Assembly: GCA_045613945.1 (NCBI GenBank)
Contig: JAZLBZ010000017.1
Location: 59,508 to 123,507, forward strand
DNA from: HGM04593 sp045613945
GTDB lineage: Bacteria; Bacteroidota; Bacteroidia; Bacteroidales; Bacteroidaceae
Reading direction: 5' to 3'
Length of the DNA: 64,000 nucleotides
Shown: positions 51,965 to 61,056 of the stretch, one piece after another
Layout: each line of letters starts with the position of its first letter
Numbering within the stretch: position 1 is the stretch's first letter
The notes under the pieces: model-generated
Told to the model about the DNA's origin: nothing
What the model saw: only the letters and a program-made list of their open reading frames with translations
Databases searched by the model: none
Translations under genes and position numbers: made by a program

Positions 51965-52237
51965 ATGAACATTAAACCATTGGCAGACAGAGTGCTCATT
52001 TTGCCTCAGCCTGCAGAAGAGAAGACTATCGGCGGTATCATCATCCCCGATACAGCGAAGGAGAAACCCTTGCAGGGCAAGGTTGTTGCTGTTGGTAACG
52101 GTACAAAGGACGAGCAGATGGAAATTGCTGTTGGCGACCAGGTGCTCTATGGCAAGTATGCCGGGACAGAGGTTGAATTTGAGGGTGTCAAGTATCTCAT
52201 CATGCGCCAGAGCGACGTGCTTGCAATAATAGGATAA
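51965..52237 (+). CDS. groES: Co-chaperonin GroES
   Basis: 90 residues, normal for GroES. MNIKPLADRVLILP, the mobile loop (EEKTIGGIIIPDTAKEKP) that docks on GroEL, and the roof and C-terminal strand (LYGKYAGTEVEFEGVKYLIM). Caps the GroEL ring. The spacer to groEL is unusually long (169 bases) and carries a REP element. Confidence 0.97.
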   Translation: MNIKPLADRVLILPQPAEEKTIGGIIIPDTAKEKPLQGKVVAVGNGTKDEQMEIAVGDQVLYGKYAGTEVEFEGVKYLIMRQSDVLAIIG

Positions 52238-52250
52238 ATAATCATTGGAT

Positions 52251-52346
52251 TTGTCATACTGAGCAAAGCGAAGTATCTGTTAAATGATGTCAAGATTCTT
52301 CACTGCGTTCAGACGTATTGTTGAGGGCTATGCCCGAAAAATGACA
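52251..52346. repeat. Inverted REP pair between groES and groEL
   Basis: TTGTCATACTGAGCAAAGCG...AGTATCT faces AGATTCTTCACTGCGTTCAG, with ATGACA closing at 52341. In the mRNA this would fold into an intercistronic hairpin. Confidence 0.7.
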
Positions 52347-52406
52347 GTAATATTGTAATTTATATTTATTTAAATACTAAATCTGGAACTTTTGTTCCCA
52401 TATATT

Positions 52407-54044
52407 ATGGCAAAGGAGATATTGTTTAATATGGATGCTCGTGACCAGTTGAAGAAGGGTGTTGACGAGCTTGCTAATGCAGTGAAGGTTACACTCGGTC
52501 CCAAAGGCCGCAATGTAATCATTGAGAAGAAGTTCGGTGCTCCACACATCACAAAGGACGGTGTATCGGTAGCCAAAGAGATAGAACTTGCCGATGCATA
52601 CATGAACACCGGCGCACAACTTGTGAAGTCGGTTGCAGCAAAGACAAACGACGATGCCGGTGACGGTACAACAACTGCAACGCTGCTTGCACAGGCTATC
52701 ATCACCGAGGGTCTGCGCAACGTTACAGCGGGTGCAAATCCAATGGACCTGAAGCGTGGTATCGACAAGGCTGTGACAAAGGTTGTTGCTTCAATCAAGG
52801 AGCAGAGCGAGGAGGTTGGCAACGACTATGACAAGATTGAGCAGGTTGCTTCAATCTCGGCTAACAACGACGCCGAGATTGGCAAACTCATTGCCGATGC
52901 AATGCGCAAGGTGTCAAAGGATGGTGTAATCACCATTGAAGAGGCAAAGAGCCGCGACACAACAATAGGTGTTGTCGAGGGTATGCAGTTCGATCGTGGT
53001 TACCTCTCGGCTTACTTCATCACCGATACCGAGAAGATGGAGTGCCAGATGGAGAACCCATTCATCCTCATCTATGACAAGAAGATTACAAACCTCAAGG
53101 ATATGCTTCCAATTCTGGAGCCTGCAGTGCAGACAGGCCGTCCTCTGCTCATCATTGCCGAGGATGTAGAGAGCGAGGCACTCACCACATTGGTTGTAAA
53201 CCGCCTGCGCACACAGTTGAAAATCTGTGCAGTGAAGGCTCCCGGCTTTGGCGACCGTCGCAAGGATATGCTCGAGGATATCGCGACACTCACCGGTGGT
53301 ATCGTAATCAGCGAGGAGAAGGGTATCAAACTTGAGCAGGCTACACTTGAGATGCTTGGTACTTGCGGCAAGATTACTGTAAGCAAGGACAACACCACAA
53401 TCGTTGACGGTAACGGCAACAAGGAGGCAATTGATGCCCGCGTTGCCCAAATCAAGGCTCAGATTGCCGCAACAAAGAGCGACTACGACAAGGAGAAACT
53501 CCAGGAGCGTCTTGGCAAGCTTGCCGGTGGCGTTGCCGTCCTCTACGTAGGTGCAGCCTCTGAGGTTGAAATGAAGGAGAAGAAGGACCGCGTTGACGAT
53601 GCTCTCTGCGCAACACGCGCTGCAATTGAGGAGGGTATCGTTCCCGGTGGTGGCGTTGCCTACATCCGTTCAATTGACTCTCTCGAGGGTATTGAGACTG
53701 TTAATGAGGATGAGAAGACCGGTGTTGCTATCGTTAAGCGTGCTATTGAGGAGCCTCTTCGCCAGATTGTTGCCAATGCAGGCAAGGAGGGTGCAGTGGT
53801 TGTTCAGAAGGTACGCGAGGGCAAGGGCGACTTTGGCTACAATGCACGTGCCGATGTATATGAGAACCTCTTTGCAGCAGGTGTTGTTGACCCTGCAAAG
53901 GTTACACGTGTCGCGCTTGAGAACGCTGCTTCAATCGCAGGTATGTTCCTCACAACAGAGTGTGTCATTGTTGAAAAGAAAGAGGAGAAACCCGAGATGC
54001 CTATGGGCGCTCCCGGAATGGGTGGCATGGGCGGTATGATGTAA
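52407..54044 (+). CDS. groEL: Chaperonin GroEL
   Basis: 545 residues from MAKEILFNMDARDQLKKG. ATP-binding motifs (TLGPKGRNVIIEKK, GDGTTTATLLAQAI), the apical-domain segment (GYLSAYFITDTEKMECQMENP) and the Gly-Met C-terminal tail (GGMGGMM) are all present. Folds client proteins in the cytoplasm with GroES. Ends with a strong terminator. Confidence 0.98.
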   Translation: MAKEILFNMDARDQLKKGVDELANAVKVTLGPKGRNVIIEKKFGAPHITKDGVSVAKEIELADAYMNTGAQLVKSVAAKTNDDAGDGTTTATLLAQAIITEGLRNVTAGANPMDLKRGIDKAVTKVVASIKEQSEEVGNDYDKIEQVASISANNDAEIGKLIADAMRKVSKDGVITIEEAKSRDTTIGVVEGMQFDRGYLSAYFITDTEKMECQMENPFILIYDKKITNLKDMLPILEPAVQTGRPLLIIAEDVESEALTTLVVNRLRTQLKICAVKAPGFGDRRKDMLEDIATLTGGIVISEEKGIKLEQATLEMLGTCGKITVSKDNTTIVDGNGNKEAIDARVAQIKAQIAATKSDYDKEKLQERLGKLAGGVAVLYVGAASEVEMKEKKDRVDDALCATRAAIEEGIVPGGGVAYIRSIDSLEGIETVNEDEKTGVAIVKRAIEEPLRQIVANAGKEGAVVVQKVREGKGDFGYNARADVYENLFAAGVVDPAKVTRVALENAASIAGMFLTTECVIVEKKEEKPEMPMGAPGMGGMGGMM

Positions 54045-54065
54045 TAAGTTACATTATATATAATA

Positions 54066-54100
54066 AAAGAGCGTTGTGGATTTTTTTCACAACGCTTTTT
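54066..54100 (+). terminator. Terminator of groESL
   Basis: GCGTTGTG/CACAACGC stem with A-rich left and T6 right flanks, 22 bases past the groEL stop. Confidence 0.88.
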
Positions 54101-54146
54101 TATCGTCTATGTATTGATGTTTAATTATTTTTCATTTCCTTTGTCT

Positions 54147-54154
54147 TATATTTG
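54147..54154 (+). promoter_or_regulatory. -7 box of small lipoprotein gene
   Basis: TATATTTG ends six bases before the ATG at 54160, so the mRNA may begin at or next to the start codon. Confidence 0.5.
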
Positions 54155-54159
54155 ATACT

Positions 54160-54543
54160 ATGAAAACTATACTAAGGAAATTGATGCTTGCCTTTGCTGT
54201 CGTGTCGGCGTTCGGTCTTGTTTCGTGTGAGGTAAATGATTTCTACCTTGAGGACGAAATTGTCGGCTCCTGGAGTTGGATATATGAGGATGCCACAGTG
54301 TTCGAGGAAGAGGCTTATGACTTTGACTCCGAAGGGCGCTGGACATATCGTTATATCTATGAGAATACCTATGGCGAATATATCTATGAGGTCGATGCAG
54401 GTACTTATTATATCAATTTTGGAGTGTTGGAACTTAAATCCAACTTTACCGGTCTCGAATATTCTTTGACTATGAGTATATACGGCGACAGGCTGTCGTT
54501 AAAAAATGGTGAGTATTATTGCGAGTTCCAACGTTACAGATGA
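54160..54543 (+). CDS. Small lipoprotein, lipocalin-like
   Basis: 127 residues. Lipoprotein signal with lipobox GLVSC (Cys at ~23). The mature part is acidic and beta-rich (IVGSWSWIYEDATVFEEEAY, WTYRYIYENTYGEYIYEV), like the lipocalin-like domains of small Bacteroidales lipoproteins. Single gene; function unknown. Likely anchored in a membrane leaflet facing the periplasm or outside. Confidence 0.72.
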   Translation: MKTILRKLMLAFAVVSAFGLVSCEVNDFYLEDEIVGSWSWIYEDATVFEEEAYDFDSEGRWTYRYIYENTYGEYIYEVDAGTYYINFGVLELKSNFTGLEYSLTMSIYGDRLSLKNGEYYCEFQRYR

Positions 54544-54564
54544 TTTGACCGGCCAAAAAAAAGA

Positions 54565-54592
54565 GGGAAACGGGCAGAGATTACCGTTTCCC
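54565..54592 (+). terminator. Hairpin after lipoprotein gene
   Basis: GGGAAACGG/CCGTTTCCC stem, 21 bases past the stop; no strong U-run. Confidence 0.5.
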
Positions 54593-54650
54593 CCAGGGCA
54601 GGGCGGTGAATTAACATCTCACCCCACCTTGCTATGTTGCTTGACAATAG

Positions 54651-54866
54651 TTACTTGTTGTCAATGTTTATGTCCTGGCTGTAGTACTTGAAGAAGTCGT
54701 GGTTTAGTATGACTGATATTTTCTCGAGCAGAGCGGTGTCAATGCTTTCGCGTTTGAAAATACTGTAGATGTTTGTCCTGTCGCAGCATAATTGCTTTGC
54801 AAACCATGATACAGAACCTCCCTGCGCGTCGAACTGCTGTTTGATGATGCTTCCAATGTGAATCAT
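54651..54866 (-). CDS. Small helix-turn-helix protein
   Basis: 71 residues, all helical: IGSIIKQQFDAQGGSVSWFAKQLCCDRTNIYSIFKR fits an XRE-like HTH, with recognition helix DRTNIYSIF. No second domain. Similar very short HTH proteins are frequent in Bacteroidales; targets unknown. A full promoter precedes it. Confidence 0.72.
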   Translation of the reverse strand: MIHIGSIIKQQFDAQGGSVSWFAKQLCCDRTNIYSIFKRESIDTALLEKISVILNHDFFKYYSQDINIDNK

Positions 54867-55098
54867 ATATAGTATAGTGTTGTGTTTGTTGCTGTTAGGT
54901 CCTAGATTTTCTGCAAAAGTAAATTGTTAAATTGTTGTATCAAAAGTTTTTGCGTGATTTATATTCCACAACTTATTGGAATTGAGGTAAATATACATTC
55001 TCCATATCCTTGTTTTTGCACAAGTGTGCTACCTTTGTGAATAGCGCAGCCGTAATAATAACAAATGAGTGTGCTGTTTTGTTTTGTAGGAGTGTAAA
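54867..55098. other. Spacer with a promoter on each strand
   Basis: Contains the HTH promoter on the minus strand and, at 55030-55037 on the plus strand, TACCTTTG with no long gene after it (see sRNA candidate). Nothing else stands out. Confidence 0.5.
54914..54944 (-). promoter_or_regulatory. Promoter of small HTH gene
   Basis: Minus-strand TTTG (54944-54941), 19 bases, TACTTTTG (54921-54914); full consensus match, 48 bases before the ATG. Confidence 0.65.
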
Positions 55099-55130
55099 AA
55101 AACAGGCTGATATGTATCAGCCTGTTTTGA
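55043..55130 (+). ncRNA. Possible ~90-nt small RNA
   Basis: A -7 box TACCTTTG (55030-55037) would start a transcript near 55043 that ends at the hairpin 55099-55128 (TTTTGA after it). It holds only a 10-codon frame at 55065-55097. The hairpin also serves as fabG terminator from the other side. Confidence 0.3.
55099..55128 (-). terminator. Terminator of fabG (bidirectional)
   Basis: AAAACAGGCTGATA/TATCAGCCTGTTTT, 14-bp perfect stem with a 2-base centre, 22 bases past the fabG stop; TTTTTAC follows on the minus strand. Confidence 0.82.
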
Positions 55131-55149
55131 CATATTATTGAAAAGAGAA

Positions 55150-55896
55150 TCAGCAACTCATTGCGCCGCAGCAGTTTATTACCTGTCCGCTGACATATGC
55201 CGACATGTCGCTTGCCAGGAACACCGCAACGTTTGCAACGTCCTCGGGGGTTCCGGCACGTCGTAGGGGAATTGTCTTTGCCCACTCGGCACGCATCTCC
55301 TCGGGAATGGCTGATGTCATGTCGGTTACAATGAATCCCGGTGCAATGCAGTTGCATCTGATGCCGCGTGGTCCCATCTCCTTGGCAATTGATTTTGCAA
55401 GGCCAATGAGTCCGGCCTTTGATGCCGAGTAGTTGCACTGGCCCGCATTTCCGTTCTCGCCAACGACTGATGACATGTTTATGATGCTGCCTGCGCGCTG
55501 CTTTGCCATGAATGGAATTGTGGCACGTGTGAAGTTGAATGCCGATTTGAGGTTGGTGGTTATCACTGCATCCCACTGCTCCTCGTTCATGCGCAGGATG
55601 AGGCCATCCTTTGTGATGCCTGCATTGTTGACAAGCACGTCAATGCGTCCAAAGTCGCTGACAACATCCTTCACAACAGTGTCGCTTGCTGCAAAATCGG
55701 CCGCATCGGCCGCATATCCTTTGCATTTCACGCCCAGAGCCTCAATCTCCTTGATGAGTTCCTCGGCATTGCTGTTTATCTGACGGTATGTGAATGCTAC
55801 GTTTGCTCCCTCTTGTGCAAACTTCACTGCGATTGCGCGGCCTATGCCTCGTGTGGCACCTGTAACCAGCGCAGTCTTTCCTTCAAGTAGTTTCAT
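55150..55896 (-). CDS. fabG: 3-oxoacyl-ACP reductase FabG
   Basis: 248 residues from MKLLEGKTALVTG. Short-chain dehydrogenase with NADPH loop TGATRGIG, NNAG at ~85, and the catalytic Asn-Ser-Tyr-Lys set (Ser in NMSSVVG, Tyr/Lys in YSASKAG). The C-terminus reads VINCCGAMSC, a cysteine-rich variation of the usual VxxGG ending. Reduces 3-oxoacyl-ACP in fatty-acid elongation. Single gene with its own promoter and terminator. Confidence 0.9.
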   Translation of the reverse strand: MKLLEGKTALVTGATRGIGRAIAVKFAQEGANVAFTYRQINSNAEELIKEIEALGVKCKGYAADAADFAASDTVVKDVVSDFGRIDVLVNNAGITKDGLILRMNEEQWDAVITTNLKSAFNFTRATIPFMAKQRAGSIINMSSVVGENGNAGQCNYSASKAGLIGLAKSIAKEMGPRGIRCNCIAPGFIVTDMTSAIPEEMRAEWAKTIPLRRAGTPEDVANVAVFLASDMSAYVSGQVINCCGAMSC

Positions 55897-55933
55897 AATC
55901 AAAAAGTTTAGTGGTCTATGCTGTTAATCTTTG

Positions 55934-55965
55934 CGAATGTACAAAAAGATAGCGAATAATCCAAA
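55934..55965 (-). promoter_or_regulatory. Promoter of fabG
   Basis: Minus-strand TTTG (55965-55962), 20 bases, TACATTCG (55941-55934); 37 bases before the ATG. Confidence 0.6.
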
Positions 55966-56019
55966 TTTGCCTGTTTGGCAGTTCCTTTTTGCAGCAATGG
56001 CAAAAAAAGTAAAAAAAAC

Positions 56020-56051
56020 TTTGGCACAAAGAAATAAACGCACTATCTTTG
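56020..56051 (+). promoter_or_regulatory. Promoter of tRNA-Arg
   Basis: TTTG (56020-56023), 20 bases, TATCTTTG (56044-56051): full consensus match, with the tRNA 41 bases on. Confidence 0.75.
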
Positions 56052-56092
56052 CAGTCGCAAATGGGCGGTTGCCCGCTTTGTGTTAATAGGTA

Positions 56093-56166
<74 letters not shown>

Positions 56167-56170
56167 CAAA

Positions 56171-56199
56171 AAAATCTCGCAATTTTGCGAGATTTTTTT
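56171..56199 (+). terminator. Terminator of tRNA-Arg
   Basis: AAATCTCGCAA/TTGCGAGATTT stem followed by T7, four bases past the tRNA. Confidence 0.85.
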
Positions 56200-56223
56200 G
56201 TTTATGTGCAGTCTTGTTCTCCT

Positions 56224-56889
56224 TTATTCAATATCCTTCAGGGCCTTTTCAATGGCGTGTACCGTGATGCCGCCTCGGTGAAGGGTTAGGTGCCCGGCAT
56301 CCTGCATCTCGTTAAGCGCCTTTGAGACATTGAGCCTTGTCTCGCAAAGCAGTGTCGCAAGGCGCTCCATCTTTATTGATATGTGCTTTTCGCCTTTCTG
56401 TGTCTCGCAGCGGTTGGCAATGTATTGCAGAATGCGTCCGGGGAGTGTCGTGCTGTTGAAATTCCTGATACGCTCCTCCATCTGCTGTGTCTTGCGGCAG
56501 ATTATATTCAACAGGTTGATGGTGAATATGTTGTGCCTGGATAGTTCGCCGAATATATATTGTTTGTCTATTGACAGCACTGTGCACTCTCCATCTGCGG
56601 TGTAGTCCTTCTTGTAGGTGGTGTCATAGCCAAATATGGAGTAGGGCTCAATGGTGAATGGAGCGCCAATATGTTCTGTTATGCAAAAGGTGTTGTCCGG
56701 TGCGTATGTAGCGCACAATAGTGTCCCTTGAGTCAGGATGGTGAACTTGTCGCATTTCTCGCCTTTGCTGAATATTGTATCTCCATTGCTGTATCGCTTG
56801 AACTCAAGTGTTACCTTGCCCAGTATGGATGTTATGTCGTCCTTGCTCATACCTTGAAAGTATGGCAGGCACAGGAGTGATTCGTACAT
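56224..56889 (-). CDS. Crp/Fnr-family transcriptional regulator
   Basis: 221 residues. N-terminal cyclic-nucleotide-type beta-barrel (~15-115; FKRYSNGDTIFSKGEKCDKFTIL), a dimer helix (~125-150) and a C-terminal HTH (SIKMERLATLLCETRLNVSKALNEM). It lacks the Cys set of an iron-sulfur Fnr. Ligand unknown. It is divergent from the GH85 gene across ~200 bases and may control it. Confidence 0.85.
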   Translation of the reverse strand: MYESLLCLPYFQGMSKDDITSILGKVTLEFKRYSNGDTIFSKGEKCDKFTILTQGTLLCATYAPDNTFCITEHIGAPFTIEPYSIFGYDTTYKKDYTADGECTVLSIDKQYIFGELSRHNIFTINLLNIICRKTQQMEERIRNFNSTTLPGRILQYIANRCETQKGEKHISIKMERLATLLCETRLNVSKALNEMQDAGHLTLHRGGITVHAIEKALKDIE

Positions 56890-57092
56890 CTTTGTAAACG
56901 ATTTTTATCTATTAACCGCGAATTTAGGCAAATAGTGTGTGCATTGTATGCCTTTTTGTATTTTTTAACTAACATATATCGGCCAGGGCAGGGATAGGTC
57001 ACTTTATTTGCATCAAAAAGTATTTTTATAATAAAAATATAGTATATTAGCGGCATAATTTGGAAAACAAAATTTGTAATTACAATACCATT
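56890..57092. other. Divergent regulatory region crp-like / GH85
   Basis: Very AT-rich. A minus-strand TAAATTCG (56919-56926) fits the crp-like gene, and TAATTTG (57056-57062) fits the GH85 gene with weaker match. No palindromic operator is obvious. Confidence 0.45.
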
Positions 57093-60000
57093 ATGAAAAA
57101 ACATTTACTGACCATGGCTGTTGCGTTCATGTCAATGACTGCGATGGCGCAGAGTGTGCCTACACACGACATGTATGTAAGCAGTGGCACGCCCGAGAAC
57201 ATTGTTACCGCTCTTGACAATTGGGAACCCGGTAAACCCTGGAACGGCGATGCGACTTTTGTCGATGAGAACTTCTGGATTTCACGTGTTCCATTGAAGA
57301 ACCGTTTCCGTCCCGGCGACCAGGCAAACGATGCTCTCAACGACGAGAACAACAAGAATTTCTGCTGGTGTGCTCCTACCGGTGAGATGACAAAGAAATG
57401 GGGTGCTCTGCCACGCTACAATTTCGATGGCGACAACTTCAATATGTGGCAGTATGTCGACATCCACTCAAACTGGACAAACGGTTTCTGGCGTGTGCCC
57501 GGCGCATTCAATGATGTCGCACACAAGAACGGTGTAAAGACCGGCTGTACCTACTTCATTGACTGGGGTGCCCAAGTAAGTTCTACTACAGCAGCGGGAA
57601 AGACTTTGTGGGATTTGTCTGCCAAGCAGAGCAACTCGTATGGCGACACTTTCAAGTATTCACGCAAACTTGTCCAGTTTCTCAAATACTATGGTATTGA
57701 TGGTATCTGCTTTAATCCTGAGGGTACATGGGAATATCTGCTTAACATCCGTTTTAAGGAGTTCCTTGCCGAGTGCCACAAGATTGCGGATGAACTGAAC
57801 CATCCCTTCCATGTGGATTGGTATGCCTATGTTTCTAACGGCGGACAACTGTCGGATAACGGCTGTATGTTGGATGCAGCAAACCAGGATTGGTTCCATA
57901 ACCAGAAAATAAACCAACCGGTGACAGATATGTTCTTCCTGAACTACAACTGGAGCGAATCGGATTTGGCAATCAGCGCCAAAACTGCCGATGCTCTTGG
58001 CCGTTCAACATTTGATGTATATGCCGGTTTTGATATGCAGGGACGTGGCTATGGCAAGTATGGCAATGCCGGTTGGAGCGCTTTGATGAGCCATCCTGTC
58101 AGCATTGTTGTATGGGGTGCCCACGACCGCAACCAGTTGTATGTAAGCTCTACCGAGGGTGGCCAGAGCGACTATGCCGTGCAGAACGAGTATCAGAAGA
58201 AGCAGGAGATGCTCTTCTCGGGCGGTAACCGCAACGTCCTGAATTTGCCGGTTTTGACCGATGCTGTTGTGACATCTTCATATAGCGACCTCAAGGAGTG
58301 GCATGGCTATGCAACAGCGGTTATTGAGCGTTCAACACTCAACGAACTCCCATTCGTGACACGTTTCAACTTGGGTAATGGCCGATTCTTTAACAAGGAC
58401 GGTGTTACAACATGGAACCACAAATGGTATAACTATGGAATGCAGGACTTGCTCCCAACATGGCGCTGGTGGATTGACAATGGTGATGGCAAGACAGTGC
58501 CTGCCGATGCTGTTAATCTCGACTTCTGCTACGATGATGCATGGTTCGCGGGTTCTTGCCTAAAGATTCATGGCGCGACAAAGCGTTCTGATGTTCGTCT
58601 CTTCGCTACAAAGTGGAACGTTGAGTCGGCTAACGATGAGTTCCGTCTTGTGCTCAAGCCAAATTCTGCAGTAACAAGTCTTGAACTGATGGTTGCTAAA
58701 GAGAATGGCGAGAACAATTTTGTCTATGTTCCTGTTGCCGGTGATATAAATGCTGCTGAGTGGAACGAGGTCGTAATCAAGGCATCCGAGGCGGGTCTGG
58801 CAGCCGGTGATGTCATCGGTTGTGTGGGACTCTCTGTTAAGAATACCAATGCAGCCTATGAGGTGTTGCTCGGTGAGTTCGCATTTGTTCCCGCAAACTT
58901 CAACGAGCAGCCACAGACCCCGACAATCACTCATGCCGAGGTTATGAAACGCTACTATAACCGTGCCGATATAAAGGTGGTATGGTCTATGCCTACACCG
59001 GCTTCACGTCCGGCAGAGTATGATGGTTGCCCGGTATACAATGAGGAGGTTGGCGCTTGGTATTATGAGGTATATGTAAAGCAGGAGGGTCAGGAGACAC
59101 TGCTCACCACAACAACTTCATGGGCTGCGTATGTCGTTGATGCAACGTTGATTCCAAAGGTTGACAAACTGCAGATTGGTGTACGTGCTGTCGGCAAGGA
59201 TGGCCGCGCAATGGGTGACATCGCATGGAGCGGGGAGATTGAATCGCCGTTGACAACGATTGAGACACTTACAGTTGACAAGGCTATCATCAAGCCGGGC
59301 GAGGAGTTTACTATCGGTTTCGAGGATCCTAACCATGCTACTGCTACATTCGCCATCTATGATGCACTCACAGACAAGGCTGTCGTTCAGTCGGCTTCTG
59401 GTGTGCTCACATTTACAACATCGTTGCCAGCAGTTGGCAGTTATGATGTTAAGGTCAAGTCTGGCGGAAAAACCACAACCAACCGTTCGCTCATCCTTGT
59501 CACTCCCGAGGAGACCGGTCGCCTGCCACAGGTGAACGGCGTTACATCGGATGTTGCCGAGGTTACAGGTCCTGGTCAGAGAGTGAACCTTGCTGCGGAT
59601 ATCGCAACAGGCGCAGAGTATAATGGCAATCCTTGCACAGTGTCACAGTCGCTTTATATGAGCGAGCCTTACCAGTTTACTGTAGATGCTGCTGTTATGA
59701 GTGAATATAACAATACATCTTTTGCTCTTTGGTTCAAGGTCGAGAAGTTTGAGCACGCATCTTTGGGTACATTGCTCATGACAAAGGTTAACCGTAACTA
59801 TGGCGGTACTTGGACCGAGAATGTATGGGGCGAAATGTGGACTGCAATACGTCCTACTGGTTTTGGTAATGCTGCAAATATGGACAGAGCAGTGACTGGT
59901 GAAAACGAACTCTCGCTATGTACAGATGCTCCGGCGGCCGGTGCTCCTAATTATGAGCATAACCAGGACTATGATATCATGTCCAACGGATATGCTTTGA

Positions 60001-60902
60001 TGCCGGGTGTGTGGTATCATGTATGTGCAGTGAAGTCTGGCCGTAACTTGAGTCTTTATCTTAATGGTAAACTCATTGCGAGCGGTACTTCGCGCGGAGC
60101 AGGTCCAAAGAACTGGCGCGGTGCCAAGTTCTATGTCGGTGGTACTATGACCAACCTCGCAAGTTTCACAGGTTGGGTCGATGAGGTACAGATTTGGAGC
60201 AAGGCGCTCACAGCCGATGAGGTCAAGCTTGCTATGAAGGGTTATGCAAGTGCTCCTACAAATCTTGAGGGTTACTTCACATTCGAGGAGGCAAAGACTG
60301 ACAGCGAGGGCTATATCTACTTCCCAAATAAGGGACAGAATGCATCGGCTGTTCCGGGCGGTTACATGACAACAGGTAAGGAGGAGAATGGCCGAACAAC
60401 CGACTACAAGCAGAACCAGTTGACAACAACACTTGGTGTGCCAATGTTGACAGGTGTATTCCCTGTAAATTATGAGTCTACAAAGTGGATGGTCGAGGGT
60501 GCGCGCATTAATGCGTCAACAGCAACAACTGCCAATGTTACATATAATAGTGGCGATGGCAAGTTCCCAATCACTGTGGTTGCGACAAACTCTTGGGGTT
60601 CTACAACAAAGACCATTGAGGATTACATGGTTGTAACATCAATCGAGGGTGTTGATGCCGAGGCCGGCTATATGGTTTATCCAAAGCCTTTTGATGGCGC
60701 TGCGAATGTCCTATTTGCCGAGGATGGCCTGTTTGAGGTTGCAGTGTTTGCGACAGACGGCAAGGTGGTTGCAAACAATGCCTTTGAGGTGCGTGCGGGT
60801 GAACTTCGCGAGATTTCACTTGCATCGGCCCAGCCGGGAGTCTATGTTGTAGTGATTATGAAGGAGGGCGTTGCGGTGCGCTCATTCAAGATAAAGAGAT
60901 AA
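57093..60902 (+). CDS. Secreted endo-beta-N-acetylglucosaminidase, GH85
   Basis: 1269 residues from MKKHLLTMAVAF; signal peptide to AMAQ. GH85 TIM barrel (~30-400): YNFDGDNFNMWQYVDIHSNW, TYFIDWGAQ, and the catalytic pair Asn208-Pro-Glu210 in GIDGICFNPEG (Asn orients the N-acetyl group, Glu is the acid). Then a GH85-associated beta domain, fibronectin/PKD-like segments (~600-800), a LamG-like jellyroll (~860-1050; GVWYHVCAVKSGRNLSLYLNGKL) and a C-terminal sorting-like tail (GVYVVVIMKEG...). Cuts the chitobiose core of N-glycans, releasing the glycan for import. Confidence 0.88.
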   Translation: MKKHLLTMAVAFMSMTAMAQSVPTHDMYVSSGTPENIVTALDNWEPGKPWNGDATFVDENFWISRVPLKNRFRPGDQANDALNDENNKNFCWCAPTGEMTKKWGALPRYNFDGDNFNMWQYVDIHSNWTNGFWRVPGAFNDVAHKNGVKTGCTYFIDWGAQVSSTTAAGKTLWDLSAKQSNSYGDTFKYSRKLVQFLKYYGIDGICFNPEGTWEYLLNIRFKEFLAECHKIADELNHPFHVDWYAYVSNGGQLSDNGCMLDAANQDWFHNQKINQPVTDMFFLNYNWSESDLAISAKTADALGRSTFDVYAGFDMQGRGYGKYGNAGWSALMSHPVSIVVWGAHDRNQLYVSSTEGGQSDYAVQNEYQKKQEMLFSGGNRNVLNLPVLTDAVVTSSYSDLKEWHGYATAVIERSTLNELPFVTRFNLGNGRFFNKDGVTTWNHKWYNYGMQDLLPTWRWWIDNGDGKTVPADAVNLDFCYDDAWFAGSCLKIHGATKRSDVRLFATKWNVESANDEFRLVLKPNSAVTSLELMVAKENGENNFVYVPVAGDINAAEWNEVVIKASEAGLAAGDVIGCVGLSVKNTNAAYEVLLGEFAFVPANFNEQPQTPTITHAEVMKRYYNRADIKVVWSMPTPASRPAEYDGCPVYNEEVGAWYYEVYVKQEGQETLLTTTTSWAAYVVDATLIPKVDKLQIGVRAVGKDGRAMGDIAWSGEIESPLTTIETLTVDKAIIKPGEEFTIGFEDPNHATATFAIYDALTDKAVVQSASGVLTFTTSLPAVGSYDVKVKSGGKTTTNRSLILVTPEETGRLPQVNGVTSDVAEVTGPGQRVNLAADIATGAEYNGNPCTVSQSLYMSEPYQFTVDAAVMSEYNNTSFALWFKVEKFEHASLGTLLMTKVNRNYGGTWTENVWGEMWTAIRPTGFGNAANMDRAVTGENELSLCTDAPAAGAPNYEHNQDYDIMSNGYALMPGVWYHVCAVKSGRNLSLYLNGKLIASGTSRGAGPKNWRGAKFYVGGTMTNLASFTGWVDEVQIWSKALTADEVKLAMKGYASAPTNLEGYFTFEEAKTDSEGYIYFPNKGQNASAVPGGYMTTGKEENGRTTDYKQNQLTTTLGVPMLTGVFPVNYESTKWMVEGARINASTATTANVTYNSGDGKFPITVVATNSWGSTTKTIEDYMVVTSIEGVDAEAGYMVYPKPFDGAANVLFAEDGLFEVAVFATDGKVVANNAFEVRAGELREISLASAQPGVYVVVIMKEGVAVRSFKIKR

Positions 60903-60921
60903 TCTTTTGAATATTACGTTT

Positions 60922-60960
60922 GTATAATGCGCCCCGAGCATTGCTCGGGGCGCATTATAC
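60922..60960 (+). terminator. Perfect 19-bp palindrome after GH85 gene
   Basis: GTATAATGCGCCCCGAGCA and its exact inverse flank a single central T. Lies 20 bases past the stop; it can act in both directions. Confidence 0.75.
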
Positions 60961-61011
60961 TATAAATATAGTACGCGCGCGTGGGTGAGAGTAATAAAAA
61001 TTACCTCAATC

Positions 61012-61043
61012 TTTGCTATTGCCGCTAACTTGCATTAACTTCG
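61012..61043 (+). promoter_or_regulatory. Promoter of miaA operon
   Basis: TTTG (61012-61015), 20 bases, TAACTTCG (61036-61043). The transcript start would be ~61050, close to the ATG at 61057. Confidence 0.65.
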
Positions 61044-61056
61044 CACTATATTACAA

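Noticed and set aside
55065..55097. 10-codon frame MSVLFCFVGV
   Set aside because: Too short to support; mentioned only as part of the sRNA candidate.
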